A DNA stretch of 6,894 nucleotides, from the NCBI GenBank assembly GCA_020216625.1, contig JAIUYB010000120.1:1-6894 (forward strand), given 5' to 3'. Positions 1 through 6,214 of the stretch are shown here, in pieces. The notes beneath the pieces were generated by a model. It was not told where the DNA came from. It worked only from the letters and a program-made list of their open reading frames with translations, and did not search any database. Made by a program: the position numbers and the translations under genes. Each line of letters begins with the position of its first letter. Within the stretch, counting starts at the first letter, position 1. Source of the DNA: Desulfarculus sp. Lineage in GTDB: Bacteria > Desulfobacterota > Desulfarculia > Desulfarculales > Desulfarculaceae.

Positions 1-1369
1 CGATGGCCTTCTTGGCGTCGCCGGGGTCCATGGCCAAGTAGTAGTCGATCATCAGCTCGCCGTGGGCCACCTCGTTGCCCTTGATCAGAACGGCGTAGCC
101 GCCGGGCTTGAGCTGCAGGTTGTCGCGCACGTGCAACGGCGGCACCACGATGCCCATCTCCAGGGCCAACTGTTGGCGGATGGAGCGTATGCGCTCCAAC
201 AGGTCGCCGTTCTGCTCCTCGTCCACCAGGGGAATCAGGCCGTAGCCCACCTCCAGCTCCAGGATGTCCAGGGGCAGAAGGGCCTCCACCTGCTCCGGCC
301 CCGGCGGGGGAGGGGTGGGCCGGGCCATGGCCAGCTCGGTCTGGGCGGCGACGGCGGCCTGCTTCTGGGCCTTGAATAGCACCAGGGACAAGGCCCCCAC
401 GCTGCCGCCCAGCAGCATGAAGGCGATGTGGGGCAGGCCGGGCACCAGGCCGAAGGCGAAGACGATGCCTCCGGCGATGGCGATGGCCTTGGGCTGGAGG
501 CTGAACTGGCGGCTGAACTCCCGGCCCATGGACATCTCGGTGGCCGCGCGGCTGACCATGATGCCGGCGGCGGTGCTGATGATCAGAGCCGGGATCTGGC
601 TGACCAGGCCGTCGCCCACCGTGAGCACGGTGTAGGTGGTTCCGGCGGTGGGGAAGTCCATGCCCTTTTGCAGCATGCCCACCAACAGGCCCCCCAGGAT
701 GTTGACGATGGTGATGATGATGCCGGCCACCGCGTCGCCGCGCACGAATTTGCTGGCGCCGTCCATGGCCCCGTAGAAGTCGGCCTCGCGCGCGATCTCG
801 GTGCGCCGGGCCCGGGCCTGCTGCTCGTCGATCAGCCCGGCGTTCAGGTCGGCGTCGATGGCCATCTGCTTGCCGGGCATGGCGTCCAGGGTGAAGCGGG
901 CGCTGACCTCGGCGATGCGCTCGGAGCCCTTGGTGATGACGATGAAGTTGATCAGCACCAGGATGATGAAAACCACCAGGCCCACGAAGTAGTTGCCGCC
1001 CACCACGAACATGCCGAAGGCCTTGATCACCTGGCCGGCGGCGTTGGCGCCGTCCTCGCCATGCAAAAGGATCAGGCGGGTGGAGGCCACGTTGAGCGAG
1101 AGCCGGAACAAAGTGGTGATCAAAAGCACCGAGGGGAAGATGCTGAAGTCCAGGGGCTTCATCGTGTACATGCCGGTCAGGAGCACGATGATGGCGAAGG
1201 TGATGTTGAAGGTCAGCAGGATGTCCAGGATGAATGTGGGCAGGGGCAGAATCATGACCACCAGGATGGCCACCACTCCGCTGGCCAGGGCCACCTCCGA
1301 GAGGTTGCCTCCCATGACCATCCTTCTCAGGCTGAAGCCGCCCTGGTTGTCCTCGTACACCTCGGCCAC
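1..1369 (-). CDS. flhA: FlhA, flagellar export gate protein (3' end cut by window edge)
   Basis: About 456 codons are visible and remain open to the window edge; full FlhA is near 690 residues. The N-terminal half is the membrane domain with about eight helices, starting at about 28-42 (VVAILVVMILPLP follows immediately). The FHIPEP signature is complete at about 151-175: RIAEVSARFTLDAMPGKQMA then IDADLNAG. VLTVGDGLVSQIPALIISTA (near 269-288) is also conserved. A Pro-rich linker (PTPPPPGPE, 351-359) leads into the cytoplasmic domain, beginning with LDILELEVGYGLIPLVD. FlhA forms a nonameric ring below FliPQR, docks export chaperones and couples proton flow to secretion. The start is assigned to GTG 1369, because codons from there keep the strong G/C third-position bias of the gene and GGAG lies 10 bases upstream. 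ATG 1315, with AAGGA 5 bases before it, would give a protein shorter by 18 residues and cannot be excluded. The gap after flhB is 18 bases. Confidence 0.96.
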   Translation of the reverse strand, partial: MAEVYEDNQGGFSLRRMVMGGNLSEVALASGVVAILVVMILPLPTFILDILLTFNITFAIIVLLTGMYTMKPLDFSIFPSVLLITTLFRLSLNVASTRLILLHGEDGANAAGQVIKAFGMFVVGGNYFVGLVVFIILVLINFIVITKGSERIAEVSARFTLDAMPGKQMAIDADLNAGLIDEQQARARRTEIAREADFYGAMDGASKFVRGDAVAGIIITIVNILGGLLVGMLQKGMDFPTAGTTYTVLTVGDGLVSQIPALIISTAAGIMVSRAATEMSMGREFSRQFSLQPKAIAIAGGIVFAFGLVPGLPHIAFMLLGGSVGALSLVLFKAQKQAAVAAQTELAMARPTPPPPGPEQVEALLPLDILELEVGYGLIPLVDEEQNGDLLERIRSIRQQLALEMGIVVPPLHVRDNLQLKPGGYAVLIKGNEVAHGELMIDYYLAMDPGDAKKAI

Positions 1370-1387
1370 GGTCTTGGTTCTCCGATC

Positions 1388-2485
1388 CTAGCTGCGCGCC
1401 CCGCGGGCGGACAGCACTTCCTGTTGGCGGTTCTTCTGGCGGTAGACATGGGCCAGGATGGTGGCGGTGGCCTCGTAGAGTTCGTAGGGGATGGCCTGGC
1501 CCACCTCCACTTGGCGATATAGGGCCCGGGCCAGGGGCGGGTCCTCCACCACCGGCACCCCATGCTCACGGGCGATGGTCTTGAGCTTCTCGGCCAACAG
1601 GTTCATGCCCTTGGCGATCACCTGAGGCGCGTCCATCTCGCTGGCGTTGTAGACCAGGGCCACCGCGTAGTGGGTGGGGTTGGTCACCACAACGTCGGCA
1701 TCGGGCACCGAGGCCATCATGCGCTTCTTGGCCTGCTCGCGCTGGATGCTGCGGATGCGGCCCTTGACCATGGGATCGCCCTCGCTCTGCTTGAACTCGT
1801 CCTTGATCTCCTGCTTGCTCATGCGCAGATTCTTCTCGAAGTCATACTTCTGGTAGGCCCAGTCCAGAACCGCCAACACGAACATGGCCAGAACCGATCG
1901 CCAGAAGATGCGGAAGCAGACGTCGACGATGTAGACCAGCGCGTCCTTTACCTCCATGTCGCCCAGGCCCGGCAGACGGTCCCACTCCCCGGCCACGGTG
2001 TGATAGGCCACCAGGCCCACGATGGCCAGCTTGGCCAGGTTTTTGGCCAGGTCCACCGCCATGCGCAGGGAGAACCATCGTTTGATGCCGGTCAGGGGGT
2101 TTAGCTTCTTGAGGTCGGGCTTGACCCGCTCCGGGGCCAGCATGAAACCCACCTGGGCCAGGTTGAAGATCAGCGCCGCCAGGGTGACGGCTCCCAGCAC
2201 CGGGGCCATCAGGACCATGAAGAAGCTCCAGACCTGAAGGCTCAGGTCGCGCATGCCGTCCACGCTCAGGTGCATGCTGGCGGCGTGGCTGAAAAAGTGC
2301 CGGGTCAGCCCTCCGATCTGCTGATAAAAGTAACCCCCGAATAGATTGAGCGTCACCAGCCCAGCCAGGAGCACCCCCGCCCCGGCCAACTCCTGGCTCT
2401 TGGCGACCTGGCCCTTTTCGCGGGCCTTGGTCCTTCGCCGTGGAGTCGGTTTTTCGGTTTTGTCCTGGGCGCCCTGGTCGGCCAT
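1388..2485 (-). CDS. flhB: FlhB, flagellar export gate and substrate-specificity switch protein
   Basis: The protein is 365 residues. The N-terminal KTEKPTPRRRTKAREKGQVA (residues 9-28) is the FlhB/YscU signature. Four membrane segments follow (about 33-53, 86-113, 143-165 and 183-210), then a charged linker (FEKNLRMSKQEIKDEFKQSE, 216-235) and the cytoplasmic domain. The autocleavage motif NPTH is at 269-272; the family cuts between N269 and P270 by asparagine cyclization, which is part of the switch from rod/hook to filament substrates. The PPLAR stretch (316-320) downstream is also typical. The ATG at 2485 follows the fliR stop by three bases with only a weak GAGAA before it, which suggests coupling to fliR. 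The stop is TAG at 1390-1388. All key features are present and nothing looks degraded. Confidence 0.98.
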   Translation of the reverse strand: MADQGAQDKTEKPTPRRRTKAREKGQVAKSQELAGAGVLLAGLVTLNLFGGYFYQQIGGLTRHFFSHAASMHLSVDGMRDLSLQVWSFFMVLMAPVLGAVTLAALIFNLAQVGFMLAPERVKPDLKKLNPLTGIKRWFSLRMAVDLAKNLAKLAIVGLVAYHTVAGEWDRLPGLGDMEVKDALVYIVDVCFRIFWRSVLAMFVLAVLDWAYQKYDFEKNLRMSKQEIKDEFKQSEGDPMVKGRIRSIQREQAKKRMMASVPDADVVVTNPTHYAVALVYNASEMDAPQVIAKGMNLLAEKLKTIAREHGVPVVEDPPLARALYRQVEVGQAIPYELYEATATILAHVYRQKNRQQEVLSARGARS

Positions 2486-2488
2486 TTC

Positions 2489-3265
2489 TCACATCGCGCG
2501 CAAAAGGTTGTTGAGCATGGGACCCAGACCGGAGAGCAGCCGGGTCAGGACCGGCACCAGCACGGTCAGGGTCAGGGAAAGAAACACCAGCCCCACGCTG
2601 ATGGTGATGGGAAAGCCCACCACCAGGATGTTCATCTGGGGCACGGTCTTGGCCAAGACCCCCATCACCACCTGGAGGAAGATCAGGGCTCCGATCACCG
2701 GCGCGCCGATCTTGATGGCCAGGGTGAACATCATGGCGGCCAGACTCATCACCTGTTCGTAGAGGTCGCGGGTCAGACGCCAGTGTCCCGGCGGTACCGC
2801 CTTGAAACTGTCGTGCAGGGCGGCGAAAAAGCTCAGGTGGCCGCCCACCGCGAAAAAAACCAACATGGCCATCAGGTAGCAGAACTGGGCCAGCACCGAG
2901 ACCTGCTCGCCGCCGATGGGATCGAAGACGTTGGCCACCGCGAACCCCATCTGGAAGCCGGCCAACTGGCCCATGATCTGCACCGCGGTCAGGAGCAGAC
3001 GCACCGTGAGGCCCAGGATCAGGCCGATGAAGATCTCGCCGAGGCCCAGGTAGACCAAGTGGGGCAGATCCCGGGGCAGAAGCTCGGCCGGCAGCTTCAC
3101 CGCGGGGGCGATGAGGATGGCCAACGACAGGGACAGGCCGGCCTTGACCAGGTTGGGGATGTTGGCCGAACCCAAAAACGGCAGCGTGACCAGCAGGGCG
3201 CTGGCGCGCATCAGCACCAGCAGGAAGCCCACCCACTGCTCCGGGTTGAAATCGACCAACGGCAA
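2489..3265 (-). CDS. fliR: FliR, flagellar type III export pore protein
   Basis: The protein is 258 residues, normal for FliR. It is highly hydrophobic, with about six membrane segments (near 11-30, 41-57, 70-94, 124-145, 172-200 and 213-240). Family features are the N-terminal FLLVLMRASALLVTLPFLGS, the loop QMGFAVANVFDPIGGEQVSV at 105-124, and the KTVPQMNILVVGFPI segment at 206-220. One FliR closes the helical FliP5-FliQ4-FliR1 export gate. Initiation is at a TTG (3265), supported by AAAGGA 8 bases upstream. The next in-frame candidate (TTG at 3259) would be too far from that site, and no ATG gives a full N-terminus. The stop TGA is separated from the flhB ATG by three bases, so the two genes are probably translationally coupled. 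FliR and FlhB act together in the export gate. Confidence 0.96.
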   Translation of the reverse strand: MPLVDFNPEQWVGFLLVLMRASALLVTLPFLGSANIPNLVKAGLSLSLAILIAPAVKLPAELLPRDLPHLVYLGLGEIFIGLILGLTVRLLLTAVQIMGQLAGFQMGFAVANVFDPIGGEQVSVLAQFCYLMAMLVFFAVGGHLSFFAALHDSFKAVPPGHWRLTRDLYEQVMSLAAMMFTLAIKIGAPVIGALIFLQVVMGVLAKTVPQMNILVVGFPITISVGLVFLSLTLTVLVPVLTRLLSGLGPMLNNLLRAM

Positions 3266-3273
3266 GGCTTTGA

Positions 3274-3279
3274 TCCTTT
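3274..3279 (-). promoter_or_regulatory. Ribosome binding site that fixes the TTG start of fliR
   Basis: AAAGGA on the coding strand lies within the 18-base gap after the fliQ stop and 8 bases before TTG 3265. Sequence and spacing match those of the fliQ site, which supports the unusual TTG as the true start. Confidence 0.65.
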
Positions 3280-3283
3280 CCGC

Positions 3284-3552
3284 CTAACGGATGTACTGGG
3301 GAAAGTTGGTCAGGATGCCCTCGGTGTAGGCCAGCATCTTGGCCAGCATCCAGGGCCCGAAGAACAGCATCCCCACCAGCACCGCCACGATCTTGGGCAC
3401 GAAGGTCAGGGTCATCTCCTGAATCTGGGTCACCGACTGAAAGATGCTGATCACCAGACCCACCGCCATGCCCAGACCTAGGACCGGCAGGGAAAGCATC
3501 AGGGTGACCTCCACCGCGCCCGGGCCAGTCCGATTATGAAGTCCGTGGTCAT
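3284..3552 (-). CDS. fliQ: FliQ, flagellar export pore protein, with an apparent 1-base frameshift near its start
   Basis: The ATG at 3552, 8 bases after AAAGGA and 12 bases after the fliP stop, encodes MTTDFIIGLAR. This is a typical FliQ N-terminus, but the frame then meets TGA at 3501-3499. The rest of FliQ lies in a different frame: from GTG at 3514 to TAG at 3286-3284 are 76 residues with the conserved SIFQSVTQIQEMTLTFVPKI segment and two membrane helices. Joining the frames between 3522 and 3515 restores an 89-residue protein, the usual FliQ length, so about one base is missing. FliQ packs four copies around FliP5-FliR1 in the export gate and is required for flagellar secretion. If the lesion is real, the gene is broken or must be read by frameshifting. 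If it is a sequencing or assembly error in the GC-rich CCCGGGCGCGG context, the gene is intact. Internal initiation at GTG 3514 lacks a ribosome binding site. FliQ identity is certain; its intactness is not. Confidence 0.85.
3515..3522 (-). other. Probable frameshift site (missing base) in fliQ
   Basis: On the coding strand this is CGGGCGCG. The upstream frame ends correctly at R11 (CGG, 3522-3520), and the downstream frame resumes with GCG GTG GAG GTC (A-V-E-V). Only two bases (GC, 3519-3518) remain for the codon in between, where FliQ homologues have one residue. The surrounding GCCCGGGC is self-complementary, a context prone to base-calling errors. Confidence 0.75.
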
Positions 3553-3560
3553 GGGGTCAT

Positions 3561-3566
3561 TCCTTT
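3561..3566 (-). promoter_or_regulatory. Ribosome binding site that fixes the fliQ start at 3552
   Basis: AAAGGA on the coding strand overlaps the end of the fliP stop region and sits 8 bases before ATG 3552. An ATG at 3560 inside the spacer would meet a stop after two codons. The site shows that initiation is meant for the first fliQ frame, not for the GTG at 3514, which has no such sequence before it. Confidence 0.7.
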
Positions 3567-4335
3567 AATAAAAGCTCTTGACCAAGGAGCCCACCAGCAG
3601 ATGCCAGCCGTCCACCAGGACGAAGAGCATAAGTTTGAACGGCAGGCTGATCATCACCGGAGGCAGCATCATCATGCCCATGCTAAGGAGCACCGAGGCC
3701 ACCACCATGTCGATGACCAAGAAGGGCACGTAAAGCAAAAAGCCGATCTCGAAGGCTGTCTTCAGCTCGCTGATCACGAAGGCCGGGACCAGGCTGGTCA
3801 TGGGCACCACGCTGGCGTTCAGGGGCTTGTCCTCGCCGGCGATTCGCAGAAACAAGCCCAGGTCCTTCTTGCGGGTCTGGCGCAGCATGAACTCCTTGAG
3901 CGGCTTGCCGGCCTCCTCCAAGAACTGCTGCTGGTTCAGGCGGCCATCCAGGAAGGGCTGCAGGGCCTTGTCGTTGACCTGGTTGAAGGTGGGCGCCATG
4001 ATGAAGAATGTGAGGAACAGGGCCAGGGAGACGATGATCTGGGTGGGCGGCATCTGCTGGGTGCCCAGGGCGTTGCGCAACAGGCTAAGCACCACCGCCA
4101 GCCGGGTGAAGCTGGTCATCAGCACCAGGATCGAGGGCGCCAGGGTCAGCACCGTCAGCAGGAAGATCACCTGGAGGGAAGTGGTGACCTGCTGCGGATC
4201 CTTGGCGGCCTCGATGCCGATGTTGAACCGGGGTAGGCTCAAGGGGGCCTCGGCCGCCCCCGCCGACCCCGCCCAGACCGTCAGGCCGCCCAGGGCTGTC
4301 ATGACCAGCAAAAGCCATGGCCAACGCCACCTCAT
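3565..4335 (-). CDS. fliP: FliP, flagellar type III export pore protein
   Basis: The protein is 256 residues, the usual FliP length. A cleavable signal peptide is visible (MRWRWPWLLL basic start, hydrophobic core to about 21, likely cleavage after AGSAGAA near 28). Four membrane segments follow in two pairs, about 52-73 and 98-117, then 188-216 and 229-250, separated by a periplasmic region near 120-185. Signature stretches include TSFTRLAVVLSLLRNALGTQ and PPTQIIVSLALFLT. Near the end, SMGMMMLPPVMISLPFKLML holds the methionine-rich loop (219-223) that forms the Met gasket of the pore, followed by VDGWHLLVGSLVKSFY. Five FliP subunits assemble with FliQ and FliR into the export channel. The ATG at 4335 was chosen because GAGGAG lies 5 bases upstream, it overlaps the fliO stop, and it yields the signal peptide. 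The open frame continues upstream to 4782, but only through fliO in another frame. Confidence 0.97.
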   Translation of the reverse strand: MRWRWPWLLLVMTALGGLTVWAGSAGAAEAPLSLPRFNIGIEAAKDPQQVTTSLQVIFLLTVLTLAPSILVLMTSFTRLAVVLSLLRNALGTQQMPPTQIIVSLALFLTFFIMAPTFNQVNDKALQPFLDGRLNQQQFLEEAGKPLKEFMLRQTRKKDLGLFLRIAGEDKPLNASVVPMTSLVPAFVISELKTAFEIGFLLYVPFLVIDMVVASVLLSMGMMMLPPVMISLPFKLMLFVLVDGWHLLVGSLVKSFY

Positions 4336-4802
4336 CGCGGCTCCTCCGCGTCCTGGGCCGCCCGCTTCAGGCTGCGGGCGAAATCCGCGCCATCGCCGGT
4401 CAGCCGGGCCACCTCCTGAGGATCGTCGATGTTGGCCAGGGCGTTGATCCCCTGCTCGCCGACGCCCAAAACCAGCACCCGCGCCCCCACCTGGACCAGG
4501 ACCAAACCCTTGCGGGGGCCCAGGGCCAGGCGGCCGAGGACCTTGAGCCCGCCGGCCGGTCCTCGGGCCGCCTGGCCAGGCAGGAAGCGCCGGGCTAGCC
4601 AATACAGAGTCAGGACCAGCGCCAGCACCAAGGCCAGCGCCGCCAGCATCTGGATCAACGAGGCGGTGAACCCCACCTCGGGCAACTCCGGCGGGTTCTT
4701 GGCCACGGAGTCGGCCACCGCCTCGGCCGCCGCCGCCAGGGGCGACCAGGCCCCGACCAGGGCGGTCAGCACCGCCGCGCATATGGGCGGTCGCTTTCTC
4801 AT
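4332..4802 (-). CDS. fliO: FliO, flagellar biosynthesis / export-pore assembly protein
   Basis: The protein is 156 residues. It begins with a basic MRKR and a hydrophobic stretch (about 7-27, ending in an AAAA run) that looks like a signal peptide or first membrane segment. A clear transmembrane helix follows at about 47-69 (LIQMLAALALVLALVLTLYW), then a basic ARRFLP turn and a small cytoplasmic domain (about 85-125) of the pattern LKVLGRLALGPRKGLVLVQVG-type strands, with VLVLGVGEQGI after it. This is the FliO family pattern; FliO is poorly conserved, so position between fliN and fliP is a major part of the call. FliO is an assembly factor for the FliP ring. The start ATG overlaps the fliN stop in an ATGA, and the stop overlaps the fliP ATG in the same way. 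Upstream pairing to 16S rRNA is weak (only CCTGGG), so translational coupling to fliN is likely. The same frame stays open upstream to 5138, but that extension runs through fliN and is rejected. Confidence 0.9.
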   Translation of the reverse strand: MRKRPPICAAVLTALVGAWSPLAAAAEAVADSVAKNPPELPEVGFTASLIQMLAALALVLALVLTLYWLARRFLPGQAARGPAGGLKVLGRLALGPRKGLVLVQVGARVLVLGVGEQGINALANIDDPQEVARLTGDGADFARSLKRAAQDAEEPR

Positions 4803-5149
4803 CCCAGGGACTTGACCCGCTCGATGGGGCTGACGATGTCGGTCAAGCGCACGCCGAACTTCTCGTTGACCACCACCACCTCGCCCCGGGCGATGAGCTT
4901 GCGGTTGACCAGAATCTCCAGCGGTTCGCCGGCCAGCTTGTTCAGCTCGATGACCGAGCCCTGACCCAGCTGCAACAGGTCGTTGATGAGCATGGAGGTG
5001 CGCCCCAATTCCACCGTGACCTCCAGGGGGATGTCCAGGATGAAGTCGATGGACTGGACCTCGCCTCCACCGCCCCCGCTGGACTCGCCGAACTCCTCCA
5101 GGCCGGCCTCCCCGGCTTGCCCCGGAGCGTTGTCCCACTCATCGGCCAT
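4799..5149 (-). CDS. fliN: FliN, flagellar motor switch protein
   Basis: The protein is 116 residues. It has a low-complexity acidic and glycine-rich N-terminus (about 1-30, including a five-glycine run) followed by a SpoA domain at about 34-112. The typical FliN core is visible: IPLEVTVELGRTSM, then LLQLGQGSVIELNKLAGEPL, then a hydrophobic segment containing VNRKLIARGEVVVV and the terminal KFGVRLTDIVS. FliN forms the base of the C-ring as FliN tetramers or FliM-FliN complexes, and docks the FliH-FliI export ATPase. The ATG at 5149 is supported by AAGGAG 8 bases upstream. Its TGA overlaps the fliO ATG by 4 bases (ATGA). The single SpoA domain and short length separate it from FliY-type fusions, which carry an extra CheC phosphatase domain. 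Confidence 0.96.
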   Translation of the reverse strand: MADEWDNAPGQAGEAGLEEFGESSGGGGGEVQSIDFILDIPLEVTVELGRTSMLINDLLQLGQGSVIELNKLAGEPLEILVNRKLIARGEVVVVNEKFGVRLTDIVSPIERVKSLG

Positions 5150-5171
5150 GCTTGCCTCTCCTTATGCTTGC

Positions 5172-5194
5172 GGCGCCGGACCTTGACCGGCGCC
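5172..5194 (-). other. Strong GC hairpin in the fliM-fliN intergenic gap
   Basis: On the transcript strand GGCGCCGG pairs perfectly with CCGGCGCC around a 7-base loop (TCAAGGT). The 8-bp all-G/C stem starts 5 bases after the fliM stop. It ends 8 bases before the fliN Shine-Dalgarno AAGGAG (5163-5158). It lacks a downstream U-tract, so intrinsic termination is unlikely. An mRNA-stability, processing or attenuation role is possible but is inference. Confidence 0.6.
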
Positions 5195-5199
5195 CAGTG

Positions 5200-6186
5200 C
5201 TACCAGCCGCCGCGCAGATCCAACAAGCCCTCGACCTTGAACGCCTTGTTGCCGCGATAGGAACCGGCACGCCCCTTGAATTTGGGCACGCCCTCCACCA
5301 TCGCCACCAGGAAATCGCTGGCGTCCTTGTCCAGGGTCAAAACGTCGCCCACCTTTAGCTTGAGCAGATCGCCGCTCTTGAGCTGGGACCGGCCCAGCTC
5401 CACCGTGAAATCCACCTGCGCCTCCTTGAGTTGCTCGCGGAAGCGGCGCATCCACTCGTGGTCCACCTCCAGCTGATCGCTCTGGAAGCCGGCGTAGAGC
5501 TTGGAGCGGATGGGCTCCACCGTGGAATAGGGAATGCAGACGGTGATGGTGCCGGCGGTGTGCTCCATCTCCAGCTCGAACTTCACCACGATCACCACGT
5601 CGCTGGGCGGCACGATGGACGCGAACTGGGGGTTGATCTCGGTGCGCTGGTAGAGCAGGTTGATCTCGTGCACCGGCTTCCAGGCCTGCTCCATGTCCTT
5701 CAAGGCCATCATCACCACCTTGCGGGTGAGCTGCTGCTCGATGGCGGTGAAGTCGCGCCCCTCGATCTTGACCTCGCCCCCGCCGCTGCCGCCGAAGAAG
5801 GTCTCCACCAGGTTGAAGACCAGCTTGGATTCCAGCACGAAGATGGCATGCCCGCGCAGGGGGTCCATCTTGAAGATATGCAGGCTGGTGGGCACCGGCA
5901 GGCTGCGCATGAACTCGCCAAACTTGACCATGTCCACGCTGGTGGTGGTCATGTCCACGATCTTGCGCAGGGAGCTGGACAAGGTGGTGCGGAACAACCG
6001 GGCGAAACGGTCGTTGATGATCTCCAGGGTGGGCATGCGCCCGCGGATGATGCGGTCCTGGTTGGTGAGATCATAGACCACCACCCCGTCGGCGCCTGGG
6101 CCGACGTCGGTCTCCACCTCGATCTCGCCGCCGCTCATGCCCTTTAAGAGGGCATCCACCTCTTCCTGGCTGAGGATCTTGCTCAT
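5200..6186 (-). CDS. fliM: FliM, flagellar motor switch protein
   Basis: The protein is 328 residues, the normal length for FliM. The N-terminal LSQEEVDALL (residues 5-14) is the conserved CheY-P binding peptide. The middle CheC-like domain spans roughly 45-235, with the FFGGSGGG segment at 130-137 matching the family GGxG loop contacted by FliG. The C-terminal SpoA (surface presentation of antigens) domain covers about 255-325 and contacts FliN. FliM forms the central wall of the cytoplasmic C-ring and transmits the chemotaxis signal to FliG to reverse rotation. The ATG at 6186 has AGGGA 8 bases upstream and gives an N-terminus that begins exactly at the expected CheY-binding peptide. The stop is TAG at 5202-5200. 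A 50-base gap with a strong hairpin separates it from fliN, the largest gap in this window. Confidence 0.97.
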   Translation of the reverse strand: MSKILSQEEVDALLKGMSGGEIEVETDVGPGADGVVVYDLTNQDRIIRGRMPTLEIINDRFARLFRTTLSSSLRKIVDMTTTSVDMVKFGEFMRSLPVPTSLHIFKMDPLRGHAIFVLESKLVFNLVETFFGGSGGGEVKIEGRDFTAIEQQLTRKVVMMALKDMEQAWKPVHEINLLYQRTEINPQFASIVPPSDVVIVVKFELEMEHTAGTITVCIPYSTVEPIRSKLYAGFQSDQLEVDHEWMRRFREQLKEAQVDFTVELGRSQLKSGDLLKLKVGDVLTLDKDASDFLVAMVEGVPKFKGRAGSYRGNKAFKVEGLLDLRGGW

Positions 6187-6199
6187 GGCTCCGGTCCCT

Positions 6200-6214
6200 G
6201 GACCCCGTGGGTCC
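6200..6214 (-). other. Small inverted repeat / hairpin between fliL and fliM
   Basis: The transcript reads GGACCC-ACG-GGGTCC, a perfect 6-bp stem with a 3-base loop. It begins on the last base of the fliL stop codon and ends directly against the AGGGA (6199-6195) that is the likely fliM Shine-Dalgarno sequence. No U-tract follows, so it is not a classical terminator. It could modulate fliM translation or be incidental in GC-rich DNA. Confidence 0.45.

Noticed and set aside
428..1522. 364-codon open frame on the plus strand, antisense to flhA and flhB
   Set aside because: Its product is a low-complexity His/Gly/Asp/Gln-rich string with no recognisable domain, and it lies opposite two well-supported genes. 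Such frames arise from GC-rich third positions of the real genes. Similar plus-strand frames at 1562-2104, 2783-3481, 3601-4236 and 5431-6147 are rejected for the same reason.
1842..3236. 464-codon open frame on the minus strand across fliR and flhB
   Set aside because: It is an alternative frame of two strongly supported genes, crosses their junction, and gives a Gly/Pro/Arg/Ala-rich product without membrane helices or family motifs.
3512..3524. Programmed -1 frameshifting in fliQ as the normal mode of expression
   Set aside because: The CCCGGGC sequence is not in the phase required for tandem tRNA slippage, and FliQ genes are not known to use recoding, so an error or mutation is the simpler explanation.
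4336..4782. Upstream extension of fliP to a start at 4782
   Set aside because: The extra residues are a Gly/Arg/Pro-rich shadow of fliO. The internal start at 4335 has a ribosome binding site, a signal peptide and the usual family length.
4803..5138. Upstream extension of fliO to a start at 5138
   Set aside because: The added region is a shadow of fliN in another frame. The ATG at 4802 gives the expected FliO N-terminus and an ATGA junction.
5172..5194. fliM-fliN hairpin as a rho-independent terminator
   Set aside because: No run of U follows the stem in the transcript direction, and fliN, with a good ribosome binding site, begins shortly after it.
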